Positions 1 to 5,588 of a stretch of DNA of 8,995 nucleotides are shown here, piece after piece. Position 1 is the first letter of the stretch, and the number at the start of each line of letters is the position of its first letter. Below the pieces are notes generated by a model. That model saw only the letters and a list, made by a program, of their open reading frames with translations. It did no database searches and was not told the origin of the DNA. Position numbers and translations under genes: made by a program. Source of the stretch: Planctomycetota bacterium (GTDB taxonomy: Bacteria > Planctomycetota > PUPC01 > JABMSA01); assembly GCA_013202185.1 (NCBI GenBank), contig JABMSA010000581.1, positions 1 to 8,995 on the forward strand, read 5' to 3'.

Positions 1-719
1 GCCTGATACGCGATCCCGATCAGGCAGTTGAGCGGCCCCAGTGTATGCCACACCAGCGATACGCCGTAAGGCTGAAACATGTAGTCCGAATACAGAATCG
101 ACAGTCCGGGGTCGAACATCGCCTTTTTGAACCACCAGTGGTTCCATACGTTGACCATAACATCGATGCGGTTGCCGAGCAGGGCGCCGCTTGGGATACG
201 AAGCGACAGCGCAAAGGCAGCCGCAACGAACACCGCCAGGGGGGCCACACCTCGCAGCGCCGCCCGGACGAGTCCGTTTGCGCGGACACGATTGCATGCA
301 TCGTTGTCGTCAGGTAGTTGTGCGGGCGCGCCGTTCAGACGTCTTCGGACCGGCCTGAGCAGGGCGACTAGCACGGCCGGCACACTTGCCATGAGCAGCC
401 CGTCTGTGAAGGTCACGAGGGGGCGTCCGAGCGTGAAATCGCCCCCCGGCCAGAAGGGCGTCCACGACGCGGGCGAGGCTGATCGACCTATGAGAACGTT
501 GAACAGCAGGCTTGGCGCGGCAAGGGCAACCGTGTACCCGGCCCAGATGGCAAACCACGGCCGAGCACAAAACGGCGGCCGCGCAACCGATGTCCCGGAT
601 AAACCCGCAAGCTTGCGTGTCAGCAGGGCGCCCGCCGCAGACGACAACACGATCAACACCGCAAAGCGCCAGTCAAAGACCTCCGGGTAATGGTGCGCCG
701 CCAACGGCAGCAGGATCAT
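1..719 (-). CDS. Multi-pass membrane protein, possible GT-C-type glycosyltransferase, 3' end outside window
   Basis: One minus-strand frame is open from the left edge to beyond position 719 and encodes alternating hydrophobic stretches and arginine-rich loops. Visible segments include AVLIVLSSAAGALLT, YTVALAAPSLLFNVLIG, GLLMASVPAVLVALL and VAPLAVFVAAAFALS. The last is followed by a loop with NRIDVMVNVWNHWWFKKA and then LYSDYMFQPYGVSLVWHTLGP. An acidic residue plus an aromatic-rich N-x-W-x-x-W-W motif in a loop after a membrane helix, then a proline/glycine-rich turn, resembles GT-C membrane glycosyltransferases; that family call is an inference. Unusually, about three hydrophobic segments precede this loop, which is normally near the N-terminus. 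The start is uncertain. The ATG at 719 is given, but the first membrane helix would be more complete with a GTG at 728 or another upstream start. An in-frame ATG at 875 lies inside the predicted -10 box and is unlikely. There is no clear Shine-Dalgarno sequence. The C-terminus is beyond the left edge. Confidence 0.6.
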   Translation of the reverse strand, partial: MILLPLAAHHYPEVFDWRFAVLIVLSSAAGALLTRKLAGLSGTSVARPPFCARPWFAIWAGYTVALAAPSLLFNVLIGRSASPASWTPFWPGGDFTLGRPLVTFTDGLLMASVPAVLVALLRPVRRRLNGAPAQLPDDNDACNRVRANGLVRAALRGVAPLAVFVAAAFALSLRIPSGALLGNRIDVMVNVWNHWWFKKAMFDPGLSILYSDYMFQPYGVSLVWHTLGPLNCLIGIAYQ

Positions 720-873
720 CAGATACAGCACCCGCGCCGAAGGCAGGCACAATTGATCGGCGCGATGGCGTTGCGGGGGGCTGTGGGTGTCGTGTGACAA
801 AAAAGTTGGACCTCGCCTGGTACGGCCGGCCGGAACAACACACCGGTGTCGTAAAACCACAAGACTACAACTC

Positions 874-902
874 ATGTTACCAGTCCGCAACGGATGTGTC
901 AA
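874..902 (-). promoter_or_regulatory. Sigma-70-type promoter for the left-edge membrane gene
   Basis: Read on the minus strand, TTGACA (897-902, perfect -35 consensus) is followed by a 17-base spacer and TAACAT (874-879, 4 of 6 matches to the -10 consensus). Transcription would start near 867 and run left into the membrane-protein gene, leaving an untranslated leader of roughly 150 bases if the 719 start is right. The promoter rules against the ATG at 875 as the translation start. Confidence 0.55.
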
Positions 903-1048
903 GCAAAAACAGCTTTTCTACGGCCTCTCCGAAACATATTGTTCACCCGGTCGTTGTTGTGCAGTTTGCCCCTGTTGGGCCGAATTGCACAGGTTTTCGT
1001 CTCATCATTCAGCGCCGCTCGCATCGGTCGGTCTTTTCGTAAGTTGCA

Positions 1049-1060
1049 GTGTGATCACAC
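1049..1060. promoter_or_regulatory. 12-bp perfect palindrome, candidate regulator site
   Basis: GTGTGATCACAC is its own reverse complement. Its centre is about 77 bases upstream of the start site predicted from the sigma-54 promoter at 1106-1121, within the range where sigma-54 activators can bind. It superficially resembles CRP half-sites but lacks the 6-base spacer, so CRP is not proposed. The regulator is unknown. Confidence 0.35.
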
Positions 1061-1105
1061 CTTGCGACGCGCCCACGTGTGTTGGCGGCCCCTTGTGGTG
1101 TCGGA

Positions 1106-1121
1106 TGGCACGGTATTTGCA
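1106..1121 (+). promoter_or_regulatory. Sigma-54 (RpoN) -24/-12 promoter of the Tad-like gene
   Basis: TGGCACG (1106-1112), four bases, then TTGCA (1117-1121) matches the sigma-54 consensus TGGCACG-N4-TTGCW in full. The invariant GG (1107-1108) and GC (1119-1120) are separated by exactly 10 bases. The expected start site is near 1132, leaving a leader of about 68 bases before the ATG at 1200. Expression would need RpoN and an enhancer-binding activator; the palindrome at 1049-1060 is a candidate site for one. Confidence 0.8.
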
Positions 1122-1199
1122 AAGTTTGTAGTGTTGTATCGACTATTAGGCTCAAGCGGAAAACAGCTCATACGCCGACCAGCGGCAGGAGTATACGAT

Positions 1200-2291
1200 A
1201 TGAGGAACCTGATGATCAACACAACGGCCCGAATTCGACAGAGAGGCTCTGTCATAATTATTCTCGCAGTAAGCATTCTCGCTGTGATGGCGTTTGCGGC
1301 GCTCGTGGTGGACCTTGGCGCCGTGCACACGGCGAGGACGCAGTTGAAAGTCGCAACCGATGCCGCAGCACTCGCGGCGGTGCAGGAGTTGGGCGGCGAC
1401 CAGGTCTACGCCACGGCTGCGCAGTTTGCAAGCCTCAACTCGGTGCTGGCCAGGCCCGTCACGCTTTCCCAGGAGGACATCGTCACGGGCCACCTGGATT
1501 TCGCCACCGGGGCTTTCACGCCCGACGCCGAGCCGCCCAACGCGGTGAGGGTAACCGCGCGGCGCACGCCGGGCTCGCCCGACGGGCCGCTCGACCTGTT
1601 CTTCGCCGGAGTCTTCGGCATCGACACAGTCTCTTTGGAGGCGGAGTCGGTGGCGGCACTCGACGGCCGTGTTGGGGGGGTCGAGCCCGCCCAAACGGAG
1701 AACGAGCTGGACCTGCTGCCTTTCGCCGTTGACCTCGACCAAGTCGGGCATCTCGAAGACCTCGAAGGCAACGCCATCGACGCAGTCAACTTCGAGATCG
1801 AGCTGGACCGCTCGGAGACGCGGTTCGTTGCGAACGTAGACCAGACGATCGACTTCTTCCCGTTCGACGACATGGAAGCCCCGGGCAATTTCGGGCTCGT
1901 CAGCCTCGACGGACACTCCAACGGCACGAGCGTCCTCCGCAACTGGATCGACAACGGCTACCCCGATACCTTCTCGATCTCTTCCGACCCCGGCTACCTG
2001 CTGCTCAACGGCTGCCCGGGCATGCATGGCGGAATCAGCAATGCCATCGATGCACGCGTAGGCGATACCGTGCTCGTGACCGTATACGACAACCTGACAG
2101 GGCAGGGCAACAACGCCACATACCGCATACCCTACTTCCTGGCCGTCGAGATTGTGGATGTTCAGCTCACCGGCCCGCCGGAGTCGCGGCACATCGAAGC
2201 CATCATCAAGGGCTTCCACACCACGAACCTGATAATCGACCCCAGCGCACCCGAGCATTCAGCCATAGGCATAAACAGACTGGGAGGATAG
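1200..2291 (+). CDS. TadG-like protein with N-terminal Tad domain
   Basis: This 363-residue protein has the Tad-domain layout (the putative Flp-pilus TadE/TadG-like family). A short basic N-terminus with RIRQRGS is followed by one membrane helix at about residues 17-39, then VDLGAVHTARTQLK and ATDAAALAAVQEL (about residues 38-64), the usual signature after the helix. The remaining 300 or so residues are acidic, with no repeats or enzyme motif that I recognise, and probably lie outside the cytoplasmic membrane. The start is set by AGGAG at 1187-1191, eight bases before ATG 1200; the same frame stays open upstream, but that part is intergenic. No other tad/flp gene (TadA ATPase, RcpA secretin, TadBC, prepilin) is in the window, so it looks like a stand-alone gene, as is common for Tad-domain proteins in planctomycete-like genomes. 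The sigma-54 promoter at 1106 should drive it. The domain call is strong; a role in a real pilus is not shown. Confidence 0.85.
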   Translation: MRNLMINTTARIRQRGSVIIILAVSILAVMAFAALVVDLGAVHTARTQLKVATDAAALAAVQELGGDQVYATAAQFASLNSVLARPVTLSQEDIVTGHLDFATGAFTPDAEPPNAVRVTARRTPGSPDGPLDLFFAGVFGIDTVSLEAESVAALDGRVGGVEPAQTENELDLLPFAVDLDQVGHLEDLEGNAIDAVNFEIELDRSETRFVANVDQTIDFFPFDDMEAPGNFGLVSLDGHSNGTSVLRNWIDNGYPDTFSISSDPGYLLLNGCPGMHGGISNAIDARVGDTVLVTVYDNLTGQGNNATYRIPYFLAVEIVDVQLTGPPESRHIEAIIKGFHTTNLIIDPSAPEHSAIGINRLGG

Positions 2292-2334
2292 CAACAAGAC
2301 AAACCCAGAAAGCACATGTGAGATCCTCCGCCCA

Positions 2335-2363
2335 GGGCCCGGAACCTGACCCCCTCCGGGCCC
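2335..2363. terminator. GC-rich hairpin downstream of the Tad-like gene, terminator-like
   Basis: GGGCCCGGA (2335-2343) pairs perfectly with TCCGGGCCC (2355-2363) around an 11-base loop, beginning 44 bases after the Tad-like stop codon. No T-run follows, so it is not a canonical intrinsic terminator. It may slow or end transcription or protect the 3' end. Confidence 0.4.
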
Positions 2364-2686
2364 CCTCACTTGCAAGGCTGCCGTTGGGAGAAAAACCCGC
2401 GGGATCCTCAAAAAAAAGCGTGCCCACCGGAGCTATTGCGCGGGCAGCCATACTGTAGAGGGGTTTTGTGGTGTCTTTTCTGGACACACGTCCAATTCCG
2501 GCAACGCCCCCCTAAGTCTTTACGGCCAAACAATTTAATTGCTTCGTCGCATCTTCACCATGTCCAATTCCCGAAACACGCAGGTCACTCTTGTGGCAGG
2601 GGCCAATGCCCGCGCACAGGGAAACGGGCTCATAACCCATTATATAGTCACAACTTCCGAATAGCCGGCGCATTTCGGCACACGCG

Positions 2687-2702
2687 TGGCACGAGATTTG
2701 CT
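2687..2702 (+). promoter_or_regulatory. Second sigma-54 (RpoN) promoter, no obvious gene downstream
   Basis: TGGCACG (2687-2693), four bases, then TTGCT (2698-2702) again matches the full sigma-54 consensus, with GG (2688-2689) and GC (2700-2701) 10 bases apart. The predicted start site is near 2713, at the edge of the short tandem repeat. Downstream on the plus strand come the hairpin cluster and then the 5'-truncated sulfatase. No intact gene with a ribosome-binding site is visible. Either the original target was deleted or the transcript is a structured RNA. Confidence 0.7.
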
Positions 2703-2713
2703 CAACATTGAAA

Positions 2714-2731
2714 CTATAAGCCCTATAAGCC
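2714..2731 (+). repeat. Two tandem copies of a 9-base unit
   Basis: CTATAAGCC occurs twice head-to-tail (2714-2722 and 2723-2731), starting about where the second sigma-54 promoter would begin transcription. Such a short tandem can vary in copy number; no function is claimed. Confidence 0.6.
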
Positions 2732-2806
2732 CTGTTGGTGAACGACCGGCACATGTTCACCGAAAAATGCACCAGTGGGCCAAAAACGAGAAAATGGCAA
2801 GGCGAA

Positions 2807-2874
2807 CCCCGCCCTGACAGGACGGTGGGGAAACCGTCCGTCCGGGGCCTGAAGCGCACCCCTGCTTCAGGCCC
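2807..2874. other. Cluster of strong inverted repeats with alternative pairings
   Basis: Three stems are visible. Stem A pairs CCCCGCC (2807-2813) with GGTGGGG (2824-2830), with one G-U pair. Stem B pairs GGACGGT (2820-2826) with ACCGTCC (2833-2839) around six bases. Stem C pairs GGGCCTGAAGC (2845-2855) with GCTTCAGGCCC (2864-2874), a perfect 11-base stem with an 8-base loop. A and B share bases, so only one can form at a time, as in attenuators and riboswitches. No T-run follows stem C on the plus strand. On the minus strand the transcript would run into T-rich sequence near 2777-2797. It could be a structured RNA, a leader or a dispersed intergenic repeat; orientation and role are unknown. 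Confidence 0.45.
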
Positions 2875-2986
2875 TCGTCATGTGTACGGACGCGCCCGGC
2901 ATTGCCGCTATGCGTCGACAGCAGGGCGACGCAACGGAAGAATCGCAAGAACAAATTACTTGTAACTTACGGTGGATCGGATATGA

Positions 2987-3271
2987 TTACTCACCGACGA
3001 CGGCTGGGAGGCCGTAACGGTTCAGGCGCCGCTCGGCCCGCCGGAAGGATCCGTCCGCAGCATTATCACCAGCGACGGATGGCGGTTCACGATCTACGAC
3101 GAAGACGGCCAGGGCGAGATGTTCAACCTGAGGGCCGATCCCGAGGAGCGAAGCAACCTCTATCATGTTGCGCAATGGCGCGAGAAACGCCTTGAGCTTC
3201 ACGAGCGGCACGCTCGGGCGTACATGCAGAGTTCGCATGTTCACCAACATCGCAACCTGCCGGAACGGTGA
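2987..3271 (+). pseudogene. C-terminal remnant of a sulfatase (alkaline-phosphatase superfamily)
   Basis: A 94-residue open frame without a plausible start codon carries the typical sulfatase tail: DDGWEAV, then LGPPEGSVRSIITSDGWRF (residues 16-34), TIYDEDGQGEMFNLRADPEE (35-54) and SNLY. This is the family pattern in which a strand describing the substrate-side tail is followed by 'E-x-[YF]-[ND]-L-x-x-D-P-x-E-x-x-N-L'. A full sulfatase is commonly about 450-550 residues. The metal-binding and formylglycine (C/S-x-P-x-R) regions are absent, and the frame is closed by TGA at 2984-2986 immediately before the recognisable part. The sequence upstream is unrelated, so the 5' break lies close to 2987. 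It cannot be an active enzyme. It is the only decayed catabolic gene on the plus strand. Confidence 0.8.
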
Positions 3272-3386
3272 CTGGTGAGCGCTGGCGTCCTGCCCACCGT
3301 ATCACCGTGGTCCGATGCCGCCTTTCGGCTCCCCGAATCGAACGGATTTCAACCGGTGGGCGAGAGGATGCGTGCTGAACAACACG

Positions 3387-4034
3387 TCAGTCGTCCGGTC
3401 CCCGGTGCGATGTGGCCTCGTCATCTACCCAGTCTTCTTCTTCCCACGACATGCCTTTGCGGCCGGGCACCTTGCGCGTGGCCCCGGCCCGGTAGAGCGC
3501 GCAGCTTTTCGGGCCGTAGCAAAACGTTTCGAACCGGTACTTCTTCTTCGATGGGTTCCAATGATCGATGATCATCTCAACGGGCATCTTGCAGCCCCAG
3601 ATGCAGGCTGCGCATTTCTTCTGGTATGTTCCGGGGTCCAGGCGCCGATGCCCCCGGCCGCGATAGGTGGCCAGGTCGGGCGGCACGCCAAGAAACGGCG
3701 GCCCGGCGGACGGCTCGCCCTCGGCAACTGTTTCGATCTTGATTCGGCTCGTTTTGTAGAATCGCGCGGCTTCAAGTCGCGGATCAGCGACGGGGATTGA
3801 AAGCCCGCTCAGTTTCATCCCGTTGCGGAAGCGGTGCTTCTCGTGCGCGCCCTTGCCCACGGCAATCAGAAATTCTCCGCTTTCATCTCCACACGTTCCG
3901 TCAACGCGGAGAATGTACCCCTGATAGCTGTGTTGCCGCTCGTCAAACGACCGCATGAGGCGGATACGGGGTCCGACGGACACAAGACGTCCGGACCAGG
4001 GCACTTTTTCCGCATTGGGCATCACTCTCGCCAT
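3387..4034 (-). CDS. Conserved protein of unknown function with a five-cysteine cluster
   Basis: The protein has 215 residues. Start ATG 4034 is chosen because AAAGGA (4041-4046) lies six bases upstream; the longer open frame beyond it overlaps the decayed neighbour and is not credible. The N-terminal half (residues about 14-105: GRLVSVGPRIRLMRSFD, GYILRVDG, FLIAVGKGAHEKHRFRNG) is strand-rich and could be an OB-fold-like beta barrel (inference). The C-terminal half starts RLDPGTY, then CAACIWGC (C141, C144, C148), MPVEMIIDHWNPSKKKYRFE, and CYGPKSC (C172, C178), ending GRKGMSWEEEDWV. Five clustered cysteines suggest a zinc or iron-sulfur site. I have an impression of a conserved uncharacterised family with this C-terminus, but no function or name can be given. 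It is last in the minus-strand gene row, 43 bases after the ceramidase-like remnant. Confidence 0.8.
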   Translation of the reverse strand: MARVMPNAEKVPWSGRLVSVGPRIRLMRSFDERQHSYQGYILRVDGTCGDESGEFLIAVGKGAHEKHRFRNGMKLSGLSIPVADPRLEAARFYKTSRIKIETVAEGEPSAGPPFLGVPPDLATYRGRGHRRLDPGTYQKKCAACIWGCKMPVEMIIDHWNPSKKKYRFETFCYGPKSCALYRAGATRKVPGRKGMSWEEEDWVDDEATSHRGPDD

Positions 4035-4077
4035 CTGTGATCCTTTCTTGTCATTGCTGTTTCGGTCGTTCCACCCA

Positions 4078-4760
4078 TCACGACGGCACTTCCCATAGTG
4101 CCTTGATCGCCGCCACGGTCCACTCGACCAGTTCGCGGCCGCCCTCGGGACCGACCAGTGACGGCGTCTGCTATTCGGACCGCGATTTCCTGTCGCTGCG
4201 TCCGCCCTGCCAAACGCAACATACGCTCTTCGGCTGCTTTGCCCACCTGGACATGCGGCGACTGGTCGCCGGCGGCGGAGCACTGCGGCAGTACAAAGAG
4301 CCCGTCGCCCAGCCGGCGGCGCAGTTCTACGCGGGTGTCGTGCCAGTAGTCGGCGCTGAGCTGAAAGAGAGTCTCAGTGACCTGCGAAGGGCAAGCGACG
4401 TTCACGACGACCCCGGTGAGTTCGCCGGCGGTATCCCAGGTGGCCAGCACGTTGACACTGTGGTCCTCGTAGCCCTCCATATGACTGAAGTCGGCAGTGG
4501 ACGTGTCGCCGTACATCTGGCTCCGACCGCTGTAGTACGAACTGCGCCGGTTGTGGCCGACCACGGCCTGGCCCAAGCCGTAGCCGATGGCGCCGGACTG
4601 CCGGGCGCACCACGCGACACCAACCGCTTCGGCGATGCGCTGCGCCGCGAACGCCACATAGTCGGCGATGTCCATTGTCGGCAACTCGACACCGATGCCG
4701 GATAACGATATGCCACCGCCCAAGGCCACGCTGTCGGTGTCCTGGCGCAACTCGGGTGCT
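4078..4760 (-). pseudogene. Remnant of a neutral-ceramidase-like protein, 5' truncated and internally deleted
   Basis: From about 4760 downward the minus strand encodes APELRQD, VALGGGISLSGIGVELPT, SHMEGYEDHSVNVLATWD, GVVVNVACPSQVTETLFQLS, ADYWHDTRVELRRRLG and VLPQCSAAGDQSPH, then RQEIAVRIADAV ending near 4160. This matches my memory of a family related to neutral/alkaline ceramidases (amidohydrolase-like, often several hundred residues) in glycan-degrading bacteria. The frame then becomes meaningless, while another frame reads VGPEGGRELVEWTVAAIK and ALWEVPS, stop at 4078-4080, which looks like the true C-terminus of the same family. A middle segment has therefore been lost between about 4150 and 4160 with a frame change. 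The N-terminal part is also missing: at about 4760 the sequence changes abruptly into an inverted copy of the acetyltransferase gene. Certainly non-functional as it stands. The family name is moderately sure; the two breaks are clear. Confidence 0.7.
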
Positions 4761-4800
4761 GTGACGGAACACACGGTGCAACTCTACAGCATCGCCGCCG
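4761..4800 (+). repeat. Inverted copy of an internal acetyltransferase segment
   Basis: Positions 4761-4800 read on the plus strand are identical at 39 of 40 bases to 5047-5086 read on the minus strand (4764-4800 against 5047-5083 is a perfect 37-base match). The segment would encode AVTEHTVQLYSIAA, residues 166-179 of the acetyltransferase, but here it points the opposite way and lies outside that gene's coding end. It sits exactly at the 5' breakpoint of the ceramidase-like remnant. A second, non-collinear inverted match of 12 bases joins 4823-4834 and 5086-5097. Confidence 0.9.
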
Positions 4801-4810
4801 CGGTATTCCT

Positions 4811-5584
4811 TCAAGACGGTGCTGCCGTGGGCGGCATTTTTTCGGGCAGGATAATGCTCGGATCCTTCCGCAGTTGCGCGATGAGCCAATCGGCGGCGGC
4901 TCGGGCGTCCAGCAGCCGCAATGCACACTCGCCGATGTGGGTGATGCGCATGGCTCCGGCCTCGATCAGGTGCGGTTCGAGGCGCGGATACTGGTCCCAG
5001 GTGTTGGTGAAGTGTTGGTGATGGCAAGCTGGAATCACGCGCCCATCGGCGGCGATGCTGTAGAGTTGCACCGTGTGTTCCGTGACCGCCCACGGCATGC
5101 CGGCCCATTGCTCGCAACCGTGGAACAGGGTGCAGCAGTCAAGCCCTGCGCCGATGATCAGCACCTTGCCGCCCCAGTCGCACAGGCGGCGGTAGGGACT
5201 GTTGGCGGAGCACGGGGTGTCGTCCTGTTCGTGGCCGCCGACGAACTCCGCGGCCCGCGGCCCGATGGCCGCCACGCTGTGGGTGGGATGCAGGCCGCGA
5301 ATAGCCCCGGGCCGTTTGCGGAAAACATTGGTGAGCGCGCCGACATTGGACGGCGTGAGCGCCTGATGAAAAACCGGTTGCCCCGCGCCGACCACGCCCC
5401 AGGTGTGCGTCGGCACGGCGACAGTGCCGTCCGGCCCCACCGCCTCCAACAAGGCATCGATCACCGTATCCGCGCCTCCATCCACCGGGGCGAGCTTGCG
5501 CAGTGCGCTGTGCACCAGCACAAGGTCGCCGTCGTGGAGCCCCGCATTGCGGAACGCTTCGGTGAGTTGAGATTTGGTCCACAT
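4811..5584 (-). CDS. Aminoglycoside N(3)-acetyltransferase family protein (AAC(3)/YokD-like)
   Basis: The 257-residue length fits the Antibiotic_NAT family (about 260-280). Recognisable blocks are DLVLVHSALRKL (residues 20-31), GPDGTVAVPTHTW (50-62), TPSNVGALTNVFRKRPGAIR (77-96), HPTHSVAAIGP (99-109), TPCSANSPYRRL (123-134), KVLIIGAGLDCCTLFHGCE (140-158) and the late HHQHF (188-192). These are the conserved acetyl-CoA-binding and acceptor-side segments; His155 and the His188-191 group are candidate catalytic residues by analogy. Family members transfer acetyl from acetyl-CoA to an amine; environmental homologues often have unknown acceptors, so antibiotic resistance should not be assumed. ATG 5584 has AGGAGG (5594-5599) nine bases upstream, inside the end of the preceding remnant, whose stop (5589-5591) is four bases away, suggesting translational coupling. 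The last residues (MPPTAAPS) fall in rearranged sequence and may not be native. Confidence 0.88.
   Translation of the reverse strand: MWTKSQLTEAFRNAGLHDGDLVLVHSALRKLAPVDGGADTVIDALLEAVGPDGTVAVPTHTWGVVGAGQPVFHQALTPSNVGALTNVFRKRPGAIRGLHPTHSVAAIGPRAAEFVGGHEQDDTPCSANSPYRRLCDWGGKVLIIGAGLDCCTLFHGCEQWAGMPWAVTEHTVQLYSIAADGRVIPACHHQHFTNTWDQYPRLEPHLIEAGAMRITHIGECALRLLDARAAADWLIAQLRKDPSIILPEKMPPTAAPS
5047..5086 (-). repeat. Parent copy of the 40-base inverted repeat inside the acetyltransferase gene
   Basis: This is the in-frame, presumably original copy: on the minus strand it encodes AVTEHTVQLYSIAA of the acetyltransferase. The inverted partner is 4761-4800, and 246 bases separate the arms. The one mismatch (4763 against 5084) and the different flanks set the limits. 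Confidence 0.9.
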
Positions 5585-5588
5585 GGTC

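Larger units (their letters stand above)
2292..2986. other. Gene-poor interval of about 700 bases with promoter, hairpins and short repeats
   Basis: None of the six frames shows a convincing protein here. The short open frames lack family-like motifs and good ribosome-binding sites. The interval holds a GC-rich hairpin (2335-2363), a 10-base direct repeat GTCCAATTCC (2491-2500 and 2562-2571), a sigma-54 promoter (2687-2702), a 9-base tandem repeat (2714-2731) and a cluster of inverted repeats (2807-2874). It ends at the truncated sulfatase, so part of it may be what remained after a deletion. Confidence 0.5.

Noticed and set aside
127..690. Plus-strand open frame of 187 codons across the left-edge gene
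   Set aside because: It is the antisense shadow of the membrane protein; its composition is arginine/alanine/proline-rich low-information, and no ribosome-binding site is seen.
894..1199. Upstream extension of the Tad-like gene frame to an ATG at 894
   Set aside because: This stretch holds the sigma-54 promoter and palindrome and lacks protein-like character, and a strong AGGAG precedes ATG 1200.
2206..2487. Minus-strand open frame of 93 codons with a short hydrophobic stretch
   Set aside because: It overlaps the end of the Tad-like gene, has no ribosome-binding site, and its composition is not protein-like over most of its length.
2735..2965. Small plus-strand open frame after the second sigma-54 promoter
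   Set aside because: It is basic and low in hydrophobic residues, spans the hairpins, has no ribosome-binding site, and no family resemblance is visible.
3325..3360. tRNA T-arm-like sequence on the minus strand (TTCGATT flanked by partial pairing)
   Set aside because: The T-stem has a mismatch and a wobble pair, and no matching acceptor, D-arm or anticodon arm could be drawn upstream.
4022..4160. Continuation of the ceramidase-like frame after RIADAV to a stop at 4022
   Set aside because: It turns into arginine/glycine-rich nonsense, overlaps the start of the next gene, and the real family C-terminus is in another frame ending at 4078.
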